In this document: positions 8,908 through 19,110 of the stretch, piece after piece
Numbering within the stretch: the first letter of the stretch is position 1
How the letters are laid out: the number at the start of each line of letters is the position of its first letter
Assembly (NCBI RefSeq): GCF_030463565.1
Contig: NC_134649.1
Location: forward strand, 31,211,044 to 31,275,043
DNA: 64,000 nucleotides
Direction: 5' to 3'
DNA from: Pelecanus crispus
Taxonomy: Eukaryota > Chordata > Aves > Pelecaniformes > Pelecanidae
The notes under the pieces: model-generated
Databases searched by the model: none
Told to the model about the DNA's origin: nothing
What the model saw: only the letters and a program-made list of their open reading frames with translations
Position numbers and translations under genes: made by a program

Positions 8908-11900
8908 ATGTCTGCAAGGAAGCGGAAGGCCCCCGACTCGATGGAGCAGGGTGAGAGCAACGTACCCCTCCCGCAGCCTGGCAGAGGGGTTGCCGGCGCG
9001 GTCAGCGTGGGGCCGAGAGCAGCGGCAGGGGGAGGCAGGAGCTCCCCAACCGTGGGCACCTGCTGAGACGCGCGTGCCTGCAATGCCCCCTTCCTCTCCA
9101 AGGCCTCCAGCCCTGCCCATCAGCCAGCTAGGCAGGGACACAGGAGGCCCTTACGGGCAATGCCTCAGGGACGCTTGCCCCGGCCCCGCAGAGCTGCTCA
9201 TCCCCGGTGCCATTTGCTCTCTCCCCCCGCAGCATGCATGCTGTGTCGCCGGGCAGAGGCTGACCCGGATGTCTGTGGGCGCATGCTGGAGAAGCAAGGA
9301 CTCTGTGCCCATGTGTTTTGCCTGGTGAGTTCCTCCGGGGCTCCCTCCAGCTTTGCGACAGGCACTCCCTGCCACGCTCTCCTTCCTCATCAGCTCCTCG
9401 TCCGTTCTCTTCTGCAGTTTTTTGCCAACGAGCTGTTTCAGCAATGGGGCAAGGAAGTAGGACTCATGGGATTTCTCCCTGAGGACATTCGACAGACAGT
9501 CGAGCGGGCAGCACAGAAGGTGAGGCCCTGACAAGAAGAGGGAGATTGGAGCCGGGAGAGGTTGGCGGGAGCCCAGCCCAGCCCCCAGGAAAGAAACCCC
9601 AGCCCTTGCAACCAGCTCTGGGACAAAAGTCTCGCTCCCAGCAGCTCCACAGAGGGAGGCTCCAGCACAGGAGCCTCGTCCGCCAGGCAGATCTGCGCGG
9701 TGTGACCCAGCAGCGGCCGCATCCTGCGCCCTGCCCGGAGGCGTGGGGCTGCCTGTGGGGGCGCCGAGGCTGCCGCTGATGGGGGCTGCTGTGCTCTTTC
9801 CAGCACTGCTTCGTCTGTGGCGAGAGCGGGGCCACCATCACCTGCCAGGAGACGGGCTGCGACCGCAGCTTCCATCTCCCCTGTGCCGTGGAGGGTGGAT
9901 GCGTCACCCAGTTCTTCCCTCAGTACAGGTGCCTCCTCTCCCCTCCTCGCCACCAGCGGGGAAAGGACCCAGCACTTCTCACCTCGCCCGTCCCTTTCCC
10001 CTTCCCCCCAGGTCCTTCTGCTGGGAGCACCGCCCAGAGCAGGCAGTGGGGGCGGCTCCGGAGGAGAACACCACCTGCCTCATCTGCCTGGACCTTGTGG
10101 AGGACAGAACGTCCTACGGCACCATGGTGTGCCCAGCGTGCCAACACGCCTGGTTCCACAGGGGCTGCATCCAGGTAGGAGCCGCTCCCTCGCCCCCGGG
10201 GCACGGCGGGCGCTCAGCAGCACCAGGGCCTCAACTCGTGCTCCTTATGGTACTCCTGCAGGGACAGGCTGTGAGCGCTGGCTTCTCTTGCTTCCAGTGC
10301 CCCCTCTGTAGGGATAAGGATCTCTTCCTCCCGGAAATGCTCGTCATGGGGATCCGAATCCCCTTCAGGTTGGTGTCCTTGTGCTCGGCTCACGAGGCAG
10401 GAGGGTGCAAGCGCTGTGCCCTGCCAGGGCCTGCCCCTGCAGCCCTGGCCCTCCGCTCTCCCGTGAGTCTGGGCTTCCGCTTCACGGAGGAGTTGGAAAC
10501 AGGGCAGCGGGGGGAAGAGCAGGGATGCCCTGCATCTGCCTTACGCCCTGCCGGGCAGCAGGGCCTCCTCACTTCTCCTTTCTCCATCAGACTGCCATCA
10601 TGGGAGAACAGCCGTGCATACGCAGCACTAAATGAGAGGCACAGGCGCTGCGATGCCCGTGAGTGCCTTTGCCCAGGAGGCAGGGAGCAGGCAGAGGAAG
10701 AGGGGTGAGTTGCCAAAGCTGCACCCCGCGGCTCTGCACGGGATCTCTGTCTGGCCAAGGGCTCGAAGCGGCAGGACGAAGAACAAGAGCTGTGCCGGAC
10801 AAGCCCGTGCTGCCGTCACTTTGTCCTCACAGCCATGAACCCGTGTGCTTCCCCAGGCCCTGGCAACTGCTCCTGTGCTGCTCCTGCGCTGCCGAGGGCA
10901 CTCACAGACGCTGCTCCTTCATGAAGCACAGCACGGCCAGCTGGGAGTGCGACAGCTGTGCTGGCCTGGGCACCGGTAAGAGGCAAAGCAGCCGCGTGCC
11001 CCTGGGCTGGGGCCAGGGCCCAGGCAAGTCCTGGCCGCGGGTGCCCAGGGTGGGCTTGGCAGAGCCTCTCTGCTCCAGGAGGGCTGGGGGCACCGCTCTG
11101 GCACCTATCCTGCCCCGGGCCTGGGGGGCCGTGCCCTTGACCTTCCTGCTTCTCCCCTTACAGCCTCCGGTCACAGCTCGGAGCTCACCGGCCCCAGCAC
11201 TGCCAGCCAGTCAGGACTGGGGCCATCCCACAGCTCCCCAGCACCTGAGACCAGCAGCCCTGGCACCACCAGCCAGGCGGCATCACGGCAGTCTCTTGGA
11301 TCTGCAGCTCCGGAGACCAGCAGCAGCCCCAGCACCAGCAGCCAGGCAGCATCGGGGCCATCCCAATGCTCCCCGGCACCTGAGACCAGCAGCCCCAGCA
11401 GCCAGGCAGCATCGGGGCCATCCCACGGCTCCCTGGCCCCCAAGACCAGCAGCCCCAGCACTGGTAGCCAGGTGGCATCAGGGCCGTCCCATGGCTCCCT
11501 AGCACTGGTGTCCAGGAGCCCCAGCACCGGCAGCCAGGCAGCATCGGGGCCATCCCACGGCTCCCTGGCACCAGAGACCAGCAGCCGCAGCACTAGTAGC
11601 CACATGGCATCAGGGCCGTCCCATGGCTCCCTAGCACTGGTGTCCAGGAGCCCCAGCACCGGCAGCCAGGTGGCATCAGGGCCGTCCCACGGCTCCCCAG
11701 TGCTTGAGGGCAGCAGCCGTTCCAGTGCCCCTGGGCCCGACCGCATGCGAAAACGCTTCCGGTTGCAACATCGCGCCCCGAATCCCTACAGCCGGCCCAG
11801 AAGATGCATTGAGAGCAGCTGCATGCCAGCACCTAGTGCTGAGAGCAGCACCGCCAGACAGGCCATGCTGGGGCTGTCCCACAGCTCCCCGGCACTGGAG

Positions 11901-12422
11901 ACCACCAGCCCCAGCATTGCTAGCCAGCTGCCATCGGGGCCCTCCTTCAGTTCCCTGGCACCAGAGACCACCAGCCCCAGCACCACCAGCCAGGCAGCAT
12001 CGGGGCCATCCCACAGCTCCCCAGTGCTTGAGGGCAGCAGCCGTTCCAGCGCCCCTGGGCCCGACCGCATGCGAAAACGCTTCCGGTTGCAACATCGCGC
12101 CCCAAATCCCTACAGTCGACCCAGAAGACGCTGTGAGAGCAGCTGCGCGCCAGCACCGGGTGGGCCGTCCCACAGCTCCACGGCGCGCAACACCAGCAGC
12201 AGCCCCAGCACCGCCAGCCAGCTGCCATCGGGGCCCTCCTTCGGCTCGCCAGCGCTCCAGAGCGGCAGATGCTCCAGCCCCCCCGGGCCCCTGCGGATGC
12301 GAGACCGCTCCCGCTCGCAACGTCGGGCCCAAACTCCTTACAGCCGGCCCGAACGCCGCCACGGGACCAGCCGTGCGCCGTCCCCGAGTGCCGGCCCTGA
12401 TCCCCCTCCGTCGGCACAATAA
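8908..12422 (+). CDS. PHF7-like: PHF7-like protein, copy A (complete, 707 codons)
   Basis: Coding exons: 8908-8950, 9233-9324, 9418-9519, 9804-9928, 10012-10174, 10262-10368, 10591-10704, 10857-10975, 11164-12422. A 5' UTR part of exon 2 starts at 8827. All junctions are GT-AG and the phases sum to 707 codons plus TAA. Order: zinc knuckle (CMLC at 16-19; HxFC), GFLPEDIR linker, extended PHD (HCFVC at 80-84 to CWEH at 124-127), RING-like domain (CLIC at 143-146 to CPLC at 188-191), a second PHD-like domain (Cys 231 to 283, ending WECDSC), then a 419-residue Ser/Pro-rich tail. The order and phrases such as FLPEDI, FHLPC and MGI.IP match PHF7, a nuclear histone reader and ubiquitin ligase of male germ cells; PHF7 of mammals lacks this long tail. 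AATAAA (12418-12423) overlaps the stop. I infer a functional gene because all exons are open. Confidence 0.9.
11200..12400 (+). repeat. Coding minisatellite in the tail of copy A
   Basis: A 66-bp (22-residue) unit of the form SGPSHGSLALVSRSPSTGSQ recurs about six to eight times, then alternates with an Arg-rich module (RMRKRFRLQHRAPNPYSRP). That module appears three times, near 11739-11808, 12066-12130 and 12295-12355. Since 66 is divisible by three, every frame without a stop stays open, which explains the long ORFs in other frames. The tail is low-complexity and probably disordered. Confidence 0.85.
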
Positions 12423-12438
12423 AGGTGGATGTTAATGA

Positions 12439-13090
12439 ATCACAGAATCATAGACTCTTTTAGGTTGGAAAAGACCTTTAAGATCATCCAGTGCAACCAT
12501 TCACCTAACATTACTACCAAGTCCACCACTAAGCCAGTTAAGGGTAGAGTAGCAATTTCATGTTTCCTGGCTTGGTGGCTGGATCATTTTTAATGAAACT
12601 AAAAACTAGGAATCATGAAGGTTGGAAAGGACCTCTAAGATCATCAGTCCAGTCATCAACCCAACACCACCAACCATGTCCCACAGTGCCACGTCTACCC
12701 GTTTTTTCAACACTCCCAGGGCTTGTGAGTCCACCACCTCTCTGGGCAGCCTGTTCCAACGCTTCACTACCCTTTCCGTGAAGAAATTTGTCCTACTATC
12801 CAATCTAAACCTCCCCTGACGCATCTTGAGGCCATTTCCTCTTGTCCTATCGCTAGTTACTTGGGAGAAGAGACCAGCGCCCACCTCACTACAACCTCCT
12901 TTCACGTAGTGGTAGAGCGCGATACGGTCTCCCCTCAGCCTCCTCTTCTCCAGGCTAAACAACCCCAGTTCCCTCAGCCGCTCCTCACAAGACTTGTTCT
13001 CTAGACCCTTCACCGGCTTTGTTGCCCTTCTCTGGACACGCTCCAGCAACTCAGTGTCCTTCTTGTACTGAGGGGCCCAAAACTGTGCCA
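12439..13090 (-). mobile_element. CR1 LINE 3' fragment directly behind copy A
   Basis: The minus strand carries the CR1 ORF2 C-terminus ([19 protein letters not shown], then [19 protein letters not shown]) and the CR1 3' UTR. The 3' end lies only about 15 bases after the AATAAA of copy A. The same junction is found at copy C, but not at B or D, so this insertion preceded the inverted duplication. The fragment is 5' truncated near 13090. Confidence 0.85.
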
Positions 13091-13580
13091 GGAGTGCCTG
13101 AATTGCACGGTGTTGTGACTTCCCCATACCTTGGAAGACGAGAGCAAAGTTATTGTTTCCCAGGTAAAAACCTTTCCATTCCTGTGAGTCTGCGGTAAGA
13201 GACGTGGGTATACGTAGCACGTTACAGAGGAATAAAGCCCCCTGTAGTCTCCATAAATGTCTTGCTGGTGCTCGGGTGGCTGCACAGGGTCCTGGGGCTC
13301 CCAGGCAGGGCCCCACAAGGACAAGCTTCAGGGCACAGAGCATTCCGCCCCCAATGGCCCAGCACAGTGGTCCTGCGGCCAGATCCTGTTGCCAGCCCTG
13401 AGAGAGATACAATGAGAGCTATCCCTGCTCTGAACCCAGAGCTGACAGGCCAGGACCCTGTGAAGCCGCCTGTCACAGCCATGGGAACGGCTCTCGTCAT
13501 CCAAAGGAAGCTCTGGACTTCTCTGAGCTCCTCAGCTATTAGGAAATGTCCTCGAGGCTGTCTCAGGACAGGAGCCTCCA
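13091..13580 (-). other. Unidentified low-copy segment, present inverted at 18581-19007
   Basis: The segment is unique apart from its inverted twin (18581-19007 plus the short piece at 23321-23385). The minus strand shows an open frame reading EELREVQSFLWMTRAVPMAV and, after an acceptor-like [30 protein letters not shown]. There is faint resemblance to an OCIA-type membrane segment, but I cannot identify it. It preserves the empty target site (about 13150-13154) of the CR1 that interrupts the inverted copy. Confidence 0.5.
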
Positions 13581-13760
13581 GGTCGCACTGACGCACGGCC
13601 CGAGCCCAGCGTTCCTTTTTGTGGGCTTGCCCCCGCGGTCACAGCGGCCGCTGTGACGTCCCCAACGCTGGCCTGCGTGCGCCCCAAACACGGGCAGGGA
13701 TGCCCTCGGCCACCTGCCACCCCCTGTGCCTTGGCGACAGGCAAACTCTGACTGGGCAAC
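13581..13760 (-). pseudogene. Stray inverted PHF7-like promoter and exon 1
   Basis: The minus strand repeats the PHF7-like promoter block: a perfect palindrome variant (GTCACAGCGGCCGCTGTGAC) at 13638-13657, then the leader down to GTGCGTCAGTGCGACCTG. At the position where copies A-C have the exon 1 donor, it joins the unidentified segment instead (GAGGCTCC at about 13580). It is a duplication scar, or a promoter now facing foreign sequence. It is more diverged from A than B and C are. Confidence 0.65.
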
Positions 13761-14371
13761 CTGCTCCAGGGGACCCTGCTTGCGCAGGCGCTTGGACTAA
13801 ATGCTCTCAAGGTTGCCCTCCTGCATGATGTACAGCGTTGTTTGCCTCTGCGTGTGTTTCCTGCTCAGGGGTGCAGAATGGGGCAGTAGTGGGGTTGGTT
13901 TACAGACTTCAGCTTTGCTTTTTCCAGGGACTGTTAGATGGCAAAGGCCCCAGCTCCTGTGCCAAACAGGAGTCCAAAGAGAGTGAGGCATCAGGCCCAG
14001 GAAGCACAGAGACTGGCAAGGCAGAAATAAAAGGCACTGAGGGAAGGTGGAGAGGAGAAGGGGAAAGAGACAGACTGGGCAAAACTCGTCTTGTCCGACG
14101 GACAGTGCTGGTTGGAGCTCCCGGCCTCGATGGGCCATCCCTTGGCGTCCAGGCTATGGGTTCCAGCCAGCCTCAGGGGCATTTCAACCTTTGCCCTGGG
14201 GGAGCTTCCTGGGGGGCTCTGGCCCATGCCAGAGATTGGCACCACCCACAGGGTCTGTCCAGAGGAGAGACCCCAGCCTTTTGGACCAGGACCGGGCTGG
14301 CAAAAGACTCGGAGCTGAGGCACCAGTAAAGGCACGGGCCAGGGAGAGAGCTGCTCGGGAGAGGGGCTCCC
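13761..14371. other. Spacer between the A block and the B block, nothing recognised
   Basis: Purine-rich sequence without a gene or repeat that I recognise. Homology with the 5' flank of copy A starts at 14372. Confidence 0.4.
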
Positions 14372-15050
14372 CTGCTCTCTTTGCTCGCGTATGCCCCTTT
14401 CTGGCACCTCCGAGGCTGCCCCACAGCCACATGCAGCTTCCTACCCCACCAAGGAAAGGCTCACACTGACTCGGAAAGGCAGTTTATTGCCATGGGAAGA
14501 GGCCATTTCTGCCGTGACTCCCCAGCTTGCGGTCCCGCCGCTTTTTCTTCCGGAGGCAGCACGTCACCAAAGCGCTAAGGAGTTCAGGAGAAAGACGTTG
14601 GGCCACCTGCGACATTTAGGCGCCGTCCTGAGGTCCTGTGCTGTGCCCCGGCCACCCACCGCGTCCGAGCGGATGGGATGTGTGAGCCCTGCAGGCCAGG
14701 CTGCGAGGTCGCTGCCGTCCCCTGTGCCGGGGAGCCCAGAACCGGAGGCAGTCCTGCAGAGGCAGCCTTACCGGTGCCGCGCAGAGAGGAAGGATCGCCT
14801 TCCGCGAGCTGCTGGCAGCGCTCCCCGTGCCGGGGGCAGGAGCAGAGATTTCCCTTGGCCAGGGCTGGAGCCCTGGAGTCGCGCTGCCCGAACAGCACCT
14901 TTCGGCCACACAGTGCCGCCCTCGACGGCTGCCCCGGGGGACCCGGCGTTTGACTCCGCACTTGCTGCAGGAGCAGCCGCCCCGGTTACGTGGGTGCCGA
15001 GGGCTCGGGCCCCCACCTCGGCACTTCACACCCACCCCTGTGAGGCGGGG
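14372..15050 (-). other. 5' flank of copy B, direct repeat of 7871-8549
   Basis: Nearly identical to the flank of copy A, including the possible minus-strand last exon whose TAA is embedded in AATAAA (14483-14488 on the plus-strand scale). Conservation between A and B may simply reflect recent duplication. Confidence 0.5.
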
Positions 15051-15173
15051 GCCGTGTCACAATGGGTGGCAGGTGGCCAAGGGCGGTGGAGATGTCACAG
15101 CGGCCACTGTGACCCGCGGGGGCAAGCCCACAGAAAGCAACGCCGGGCTCGGGCCGTGCGTCAGTGCGACCTG
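15051..15173 (+). promoter_or_regulatory. Promoter/first exon of PHF7-like copy B
   Basis: Equivalent of 8550-8672. The 20-bp palindrome at 15094-15113 has one unpaired position (GTCACAGCGGCC-ACTGTGAC). Non-coding exon 1 ends at 15173 before GTGAGG. Confidence 0.55.
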
Positions 15174-15403
15174 GTGAGGTGAGGAGAGGGCAGGGCAGGG
15201 ACGGGGCTCGCGCGGGGCTGCCGAGGGAGGAGGGGAGCCCCACGCCTCGGGGCTCTGGGCCTGTGCTGCCAGCTCGCCCGCGTCTCGCTTCTCCCTCACC
15301 CGCCATCCTGCTTCTCCCTCAGAGTCAGCAGAGGAGCATCCGGAGGAGACCCCCAGCGCCGCTGGGACAGGGTCTCTCCAAACGCTCACCGTTGACGTGC
15401 GCC

Positions 15404-18343
15404 ATGTCTGCAAGGAAGCGGAAGGCCCCCGACTCGATGGAGCAGGGTGAGAGCAACGTACCCCTCCCGCAGCCTGGCAGAGGGGTTGCCGGCGCGGTCA
15501 GCGTGGGGCCGAGAGCAGCGGCAGGGGGAGGCAGGAGCTCCCCAACTGTGGGCACCTGCTGGGACACGCGTGCCTGCAATGCCCCCTTCCTCTCCAAGGC
15601 CTCCAGCCCTGCCCATCAGCCAGCTAGGCAGGGACACAGGAGGCCCTTGCGGGCAATGCCTCAGGGACGCTTGCCCCGGCCCCGCAGAGCTGCTCATCCC
15701 CGGTGCCATTTGCTCTCTCCCCCCGCAGCATGCATGCTGTGTCGCCGGGCAGAGGCTGACCCGGATGTCTGTGGGCGCATGCTGGAGAAGCAAGGACTCT
15801 GTGCCCATGTGTTTTGCCTGGTGAGTTCCTCCGGGGCTCCCTCCAGCTTTGCGACAGGCACTCCCTGCCACGCTCTCCTTCCTCATCAGCTCCTCGTCCG
15901 TTCTCTTCTGCAGTTTTTTGCCAACGAGCTGTTTCAACAAGGGAGTAGGGATGGGGTTCCCCTTGAGGATATTAGACACACGATCAAGCAGGCAGCACGG
16001 AAGGTGAGGCCCTGACAAGAACAGGGAGATTGGAGCCGGGAGAGGTTGGCGGGAGCCCAGCCCAGCCCCCAGGAAAGAAACCCCAGCCCTTGCAACCAGC
16101 TCTGGGACAAAAGTCTCGCTCCCAGCAGCTCCACAGAGGGAGGCTCCAGCACAGGAGCCTCGTCCGCCAGGCAGATCTGCGCGGTGTGACCCAGCAGCGG
16201 CCGCATCCTGTGCCCTGCCCGGAGGCGTGGGGCTGCCTGTGGGGGCCCCGAGGCTGCCGCTGATGGGGGCTGCTGTTCTCTTTCCAGCACTGCTTCGTCT
16301 GTGGCGAGTGCGGGGCCACCATCACCTGCCGGGAGACAGGCTGCGACCGCAGCTTCCATCTCCCCTGTGCCGTGGAGGGTGGATGCATCACCCAGTTCTT
16401 TGGGCTCTACAGGTAAGGGTAGCTGGCCCTCATGGGGAGGGTGCTCACCTTCAGTCCCCTTCCTGTCAGCATCAGCCAAACAAGAAAGGAACCCTCAGTG
16501 ACACTTTCCAGCAGCTGGGTTCAGGGAGAGCCAGAGCTGGGCAAGGTCTGGTTCTCCTTCATACCTCCTCTCCCCTCCTCACCTCCACCGGGGAAGGACC
16601 CAGCACTTCCCACCTCGCCCGTCCCTTTCCTCTTCCCCCCAGGTCCTTCTGCTGGGAGCACCGCCCAGAGCAGGCAGTGGGGGCGGCTCCGGAGGAGAAC
16701 ACCACCTGCCTCATCTGCTTGGACCCTGTGGAGGACAGAACGTCCTACGGCACCATGGTGTGCCCAGCGTGCAAACACGCCTGGTTCCATAGGGGCTGCA
16801 TTCAGAAACAGGCTATCCATGCTGGCTTCTCGGGCTTCTGCTGTCCGCATTGTCAAAACCAATATCGATTTCTGATGGAAATGCGCACCATGGGGATCCG
16901 AATCCCCTTCAGGTTGGTTTTTTCTTCACAGCTCAAAAGATAGAGGGGTGCAAGCGCTGTGCCCTGCCAGGGCCTGCCCCTGCAGCCCTGGCCCTCCGCT
17001 CTCCCGTGAGTCTGGGTTTCAGCTTCATGGAGGAGCTGGAAACAGGGCAGGGAGGGAAGAGCCGGGATGCCCTGCTTCTGCCTTTTGCCGGGGAAGCAGG
17101 GGCTCATCACTTCTCCTTTCCTTCAAAAATAGAGGACCATCATGGGAGGATGGTACCTATGAACATCTATACGAAAGGCACAGGCGCTGCGATGCCCGTG
17201 AGTGCCTTTGTCCAGAAGGCAGGGAGGAGGCAGAGGAAGAGGGGTGAGTTGCCAAAGCTGCACCCCGTGGCTCTGCACGGGATCTCTGTCTGGCCAAGGG
17301 CTCGAAGCGGAAGGAAGAAGAAGAAGAGCTCTGCCGGACAAGCCCGTGCTGCCGTCACTTTGTCCTCACAGCCGTGAACCCGTTTGCTTCCCCAGGCCCT
17401 GGCAACTGCTCCTGTGCTGCTCCTGCGCTGCCGAGGGCACCCACAGACGCTGCTCCTTCATGAAGCACAGCACGGCCAGCTGGGAGTGCGACAGCTGTGC
17501 TGGCCTGGGCACCGGTAAGAGGCAAAGCAGCCGCGTGCCCCTGGGCTGGGGCCAGGGCCCAGGCGAGTCCTGGCCGCGGGTGCCCAGGGTGGGCTTGGCA
17601 GAGCCTCTCTGCTCCAGGAGGGCTGGGGGCACCGCTCTGGCACCTATCCTGCCCCGGGCCTGGGGGGCCGTGCCCTTGACCTTCCTGCTTCTCCCCTTAC
17701 AGCCTCCAGTCACAGCTCGGAGCTTGCCAGCCCCAGCACTGCCAGCCAGTCAGGATCGAGGCCATCCCACAGCTCCCCGGCACCCGAGACCAGCAGCCCC
17801 AGCACTAGTGGACAGGTGGCATCACGGCAGTCTCTTGGATCTCCAGCACGGGAGACCACCAGCCCCAGCACTGGCATCCAGGTGGCATTGGGGCAATCCC
17901 GCAGGTCGCCAGTGCTTGAGGGCAGCAGCTGTTCCAGCGCCCCTGGGCCTGACCGCATGCGGACACGCTCCCGGTTGCAGCGTCGGGCCACAAATCCTTA
18001 CGGTTGGCCCAGAAGAGGCGGTGAGAGGAGCCACGCACCAGGATCAAGTGCTGAGAGCAGCACCACCAGCCAGGCCATGCTGCGGCCGTCCCACAGCTCC
18101 ACGGCGCGCAACACCAGCAGCAGCCCCAGCACCGCCAGCCAGCTGCCATCGGGGCCCTCCTTCGGCTCGCCAGCGCTCCAGAGCGGCAGATGCTCCAGCC
18201 CCCCCGGGCCCCTGCGGATGCGAGACCGCTCCCACTTGCAACGTCGGGCCCAAACTCCTTACAGCCGGCCCGAACGCCGCCACGGGACCAGCCGTGCGCC
18301 GTCCCCGAGTGCTGGCCCTGATCCCCATCCACTGGCACAATAA
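15404..18343 (+). CDS. PHF7-like: PHF7-like protein, copy B (complete, 496 codons)
   Basis: Coding exons: 15404-15446, 15729-15820, 15914-16003, 16288-16412, 16643-16912, 17133-17243, 17396-17514, 17703-18343; the 5' UTR exon part starts at 15323. Phases close to 496 codons plus TAA. Domain order is as in copy A, with the RING-like domain at about residues 139-187. It differs in the linker (FQQGSRDGVPLEDIRHTIKQ, four residues shorter), in the RING loop (KQAIHAGFSGFCCPHC) and in lacking the intron that separates the two RING exons in A and D: 16643-16912 is one 270-base exon. The tail is short (about 213 residues) with few 22-residue units and two Arg-rich modules. AATAAA (18339-18344) overlaps the stop. 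All exons are open, so I infer a functional gene. Confidence 0.88.
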
Positions 18344-18345
18344 AG

Positions 18346-18580
18346 GTGGATGTTAATGACTGCACTGGGAGATGCCACGCTCATTTGTCAGCTTCCTCCT
18401 CCTCCTTCCTCCCCCCCCTCCTCTCCCTTTCTCGAGGGGCAGCGTTAGCGGCTGGGCCCAGACGGTTGTCTTCTCCCCGGGGGTTGGCAGCACTTTCCCC
18501 CAGACCTCCCTCCTTGCGGGCTGGCCCTTGGCCAGCTCCCCAGCGCCATGGCCATGTGCTTCGGGGCCTCGCTGGCCCTG
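18346..18580 (+). other. 3' flank of copy B: duplicated edge of the RNF123 promoter region
   Basis: Matches the sequence after copy D (30465-30682), including 'gggcagcgttagcggctgggcccagacggttgtcttctcc' in pieces and 'cagcgccatggcc'. The match stops at CGCTGGCCC, where the inverted arm begins. Copy B was therefore copied together with about 230 bases that belong beside RNF123. Confidence 0.7.
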
Positions 18581-19007
18581 GAGGCTCCTGTCCTGAGACA
18601 GCCTCAAGGACATTTCCTAATAGCTGAGGAGCTCAGAGAAGTCCAGAGCTTCCTTTGGATGACGAGAGCCGTTCCCATGGCTGTGACAGGCGGCTTCACA
18701 GGGTCCTGGCCTGTCAGCTCTGGGTTCAGAGCAGGGATAGCTCTCATTGTATCTCTCTCAGGGCTGGCAACAGGATCTGGCCGCAGGACCACTGTGCTGG
18801 GCCATTGGGGGCGGAATGCTCTGTGCCCTGAAGCTTGTCCTTGTGGGGCCCTGCCTGGGAGCCCCAGGACCCTGTGCAGCCACCCGAGCACCAGCAAGAC
18901 ATTTATGGAGACTACAGGGGGCTTTATTCCTCTGTAACGTGCTACGTATACCCACGTCTCTTACCGCAGACTCACAGGAATGGAAAGGTTTTTACCTGGG
19001 AAACAAT
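18581..19007 (+). other. Inverted copy of 13149-13580 (left piece, split by a CR1)
   Basis: Reverse complement of the unidentified segment behind copy A with few mismatches. It ends at AAACAAT (19007), where the full-length CR1 starts. The remainder of the arm resumes at 23321. Confidence 0.8.
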
Positions 19008-19110
19008 CATAGAATCATAGAATCGTTTAGGTTGGAAAAGACCTTCAAGATCATCCACTCCAACCATTAATCTACAATATCAAGTCCACACTAAACCAAT
19101 CAAGGGTAGA

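Noticed and set aside
9743-10708. Long plus-strand ORF (321 codons) overlapping copy A exons, and similar 200-400 codon ORFs at 10663-11502, 17202-18356 and 29264-30475
   Set aside because: They read through introns and the repeat tail in the wrong frame. The spliced frame of the PHF7-like gene explains the region, and the 66-bp repeat keeps all frames open.
11171-11746. Minus-strand ORFs in the tail repeats (also 11676-12419, 24051-24794 and 24724-25371 in copy C)
   Set aside because: Antisense of a GC-rich repeat whose unit is a multiple of three. No splice or start context, and no motif.
13091-13580. Identification of the unknown segment as an OCIA-domain gene
   Set aside because: Only a faint match (EELREVQSFLWMTRAVPM). 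Key residues and length do not agree well enough to name it.
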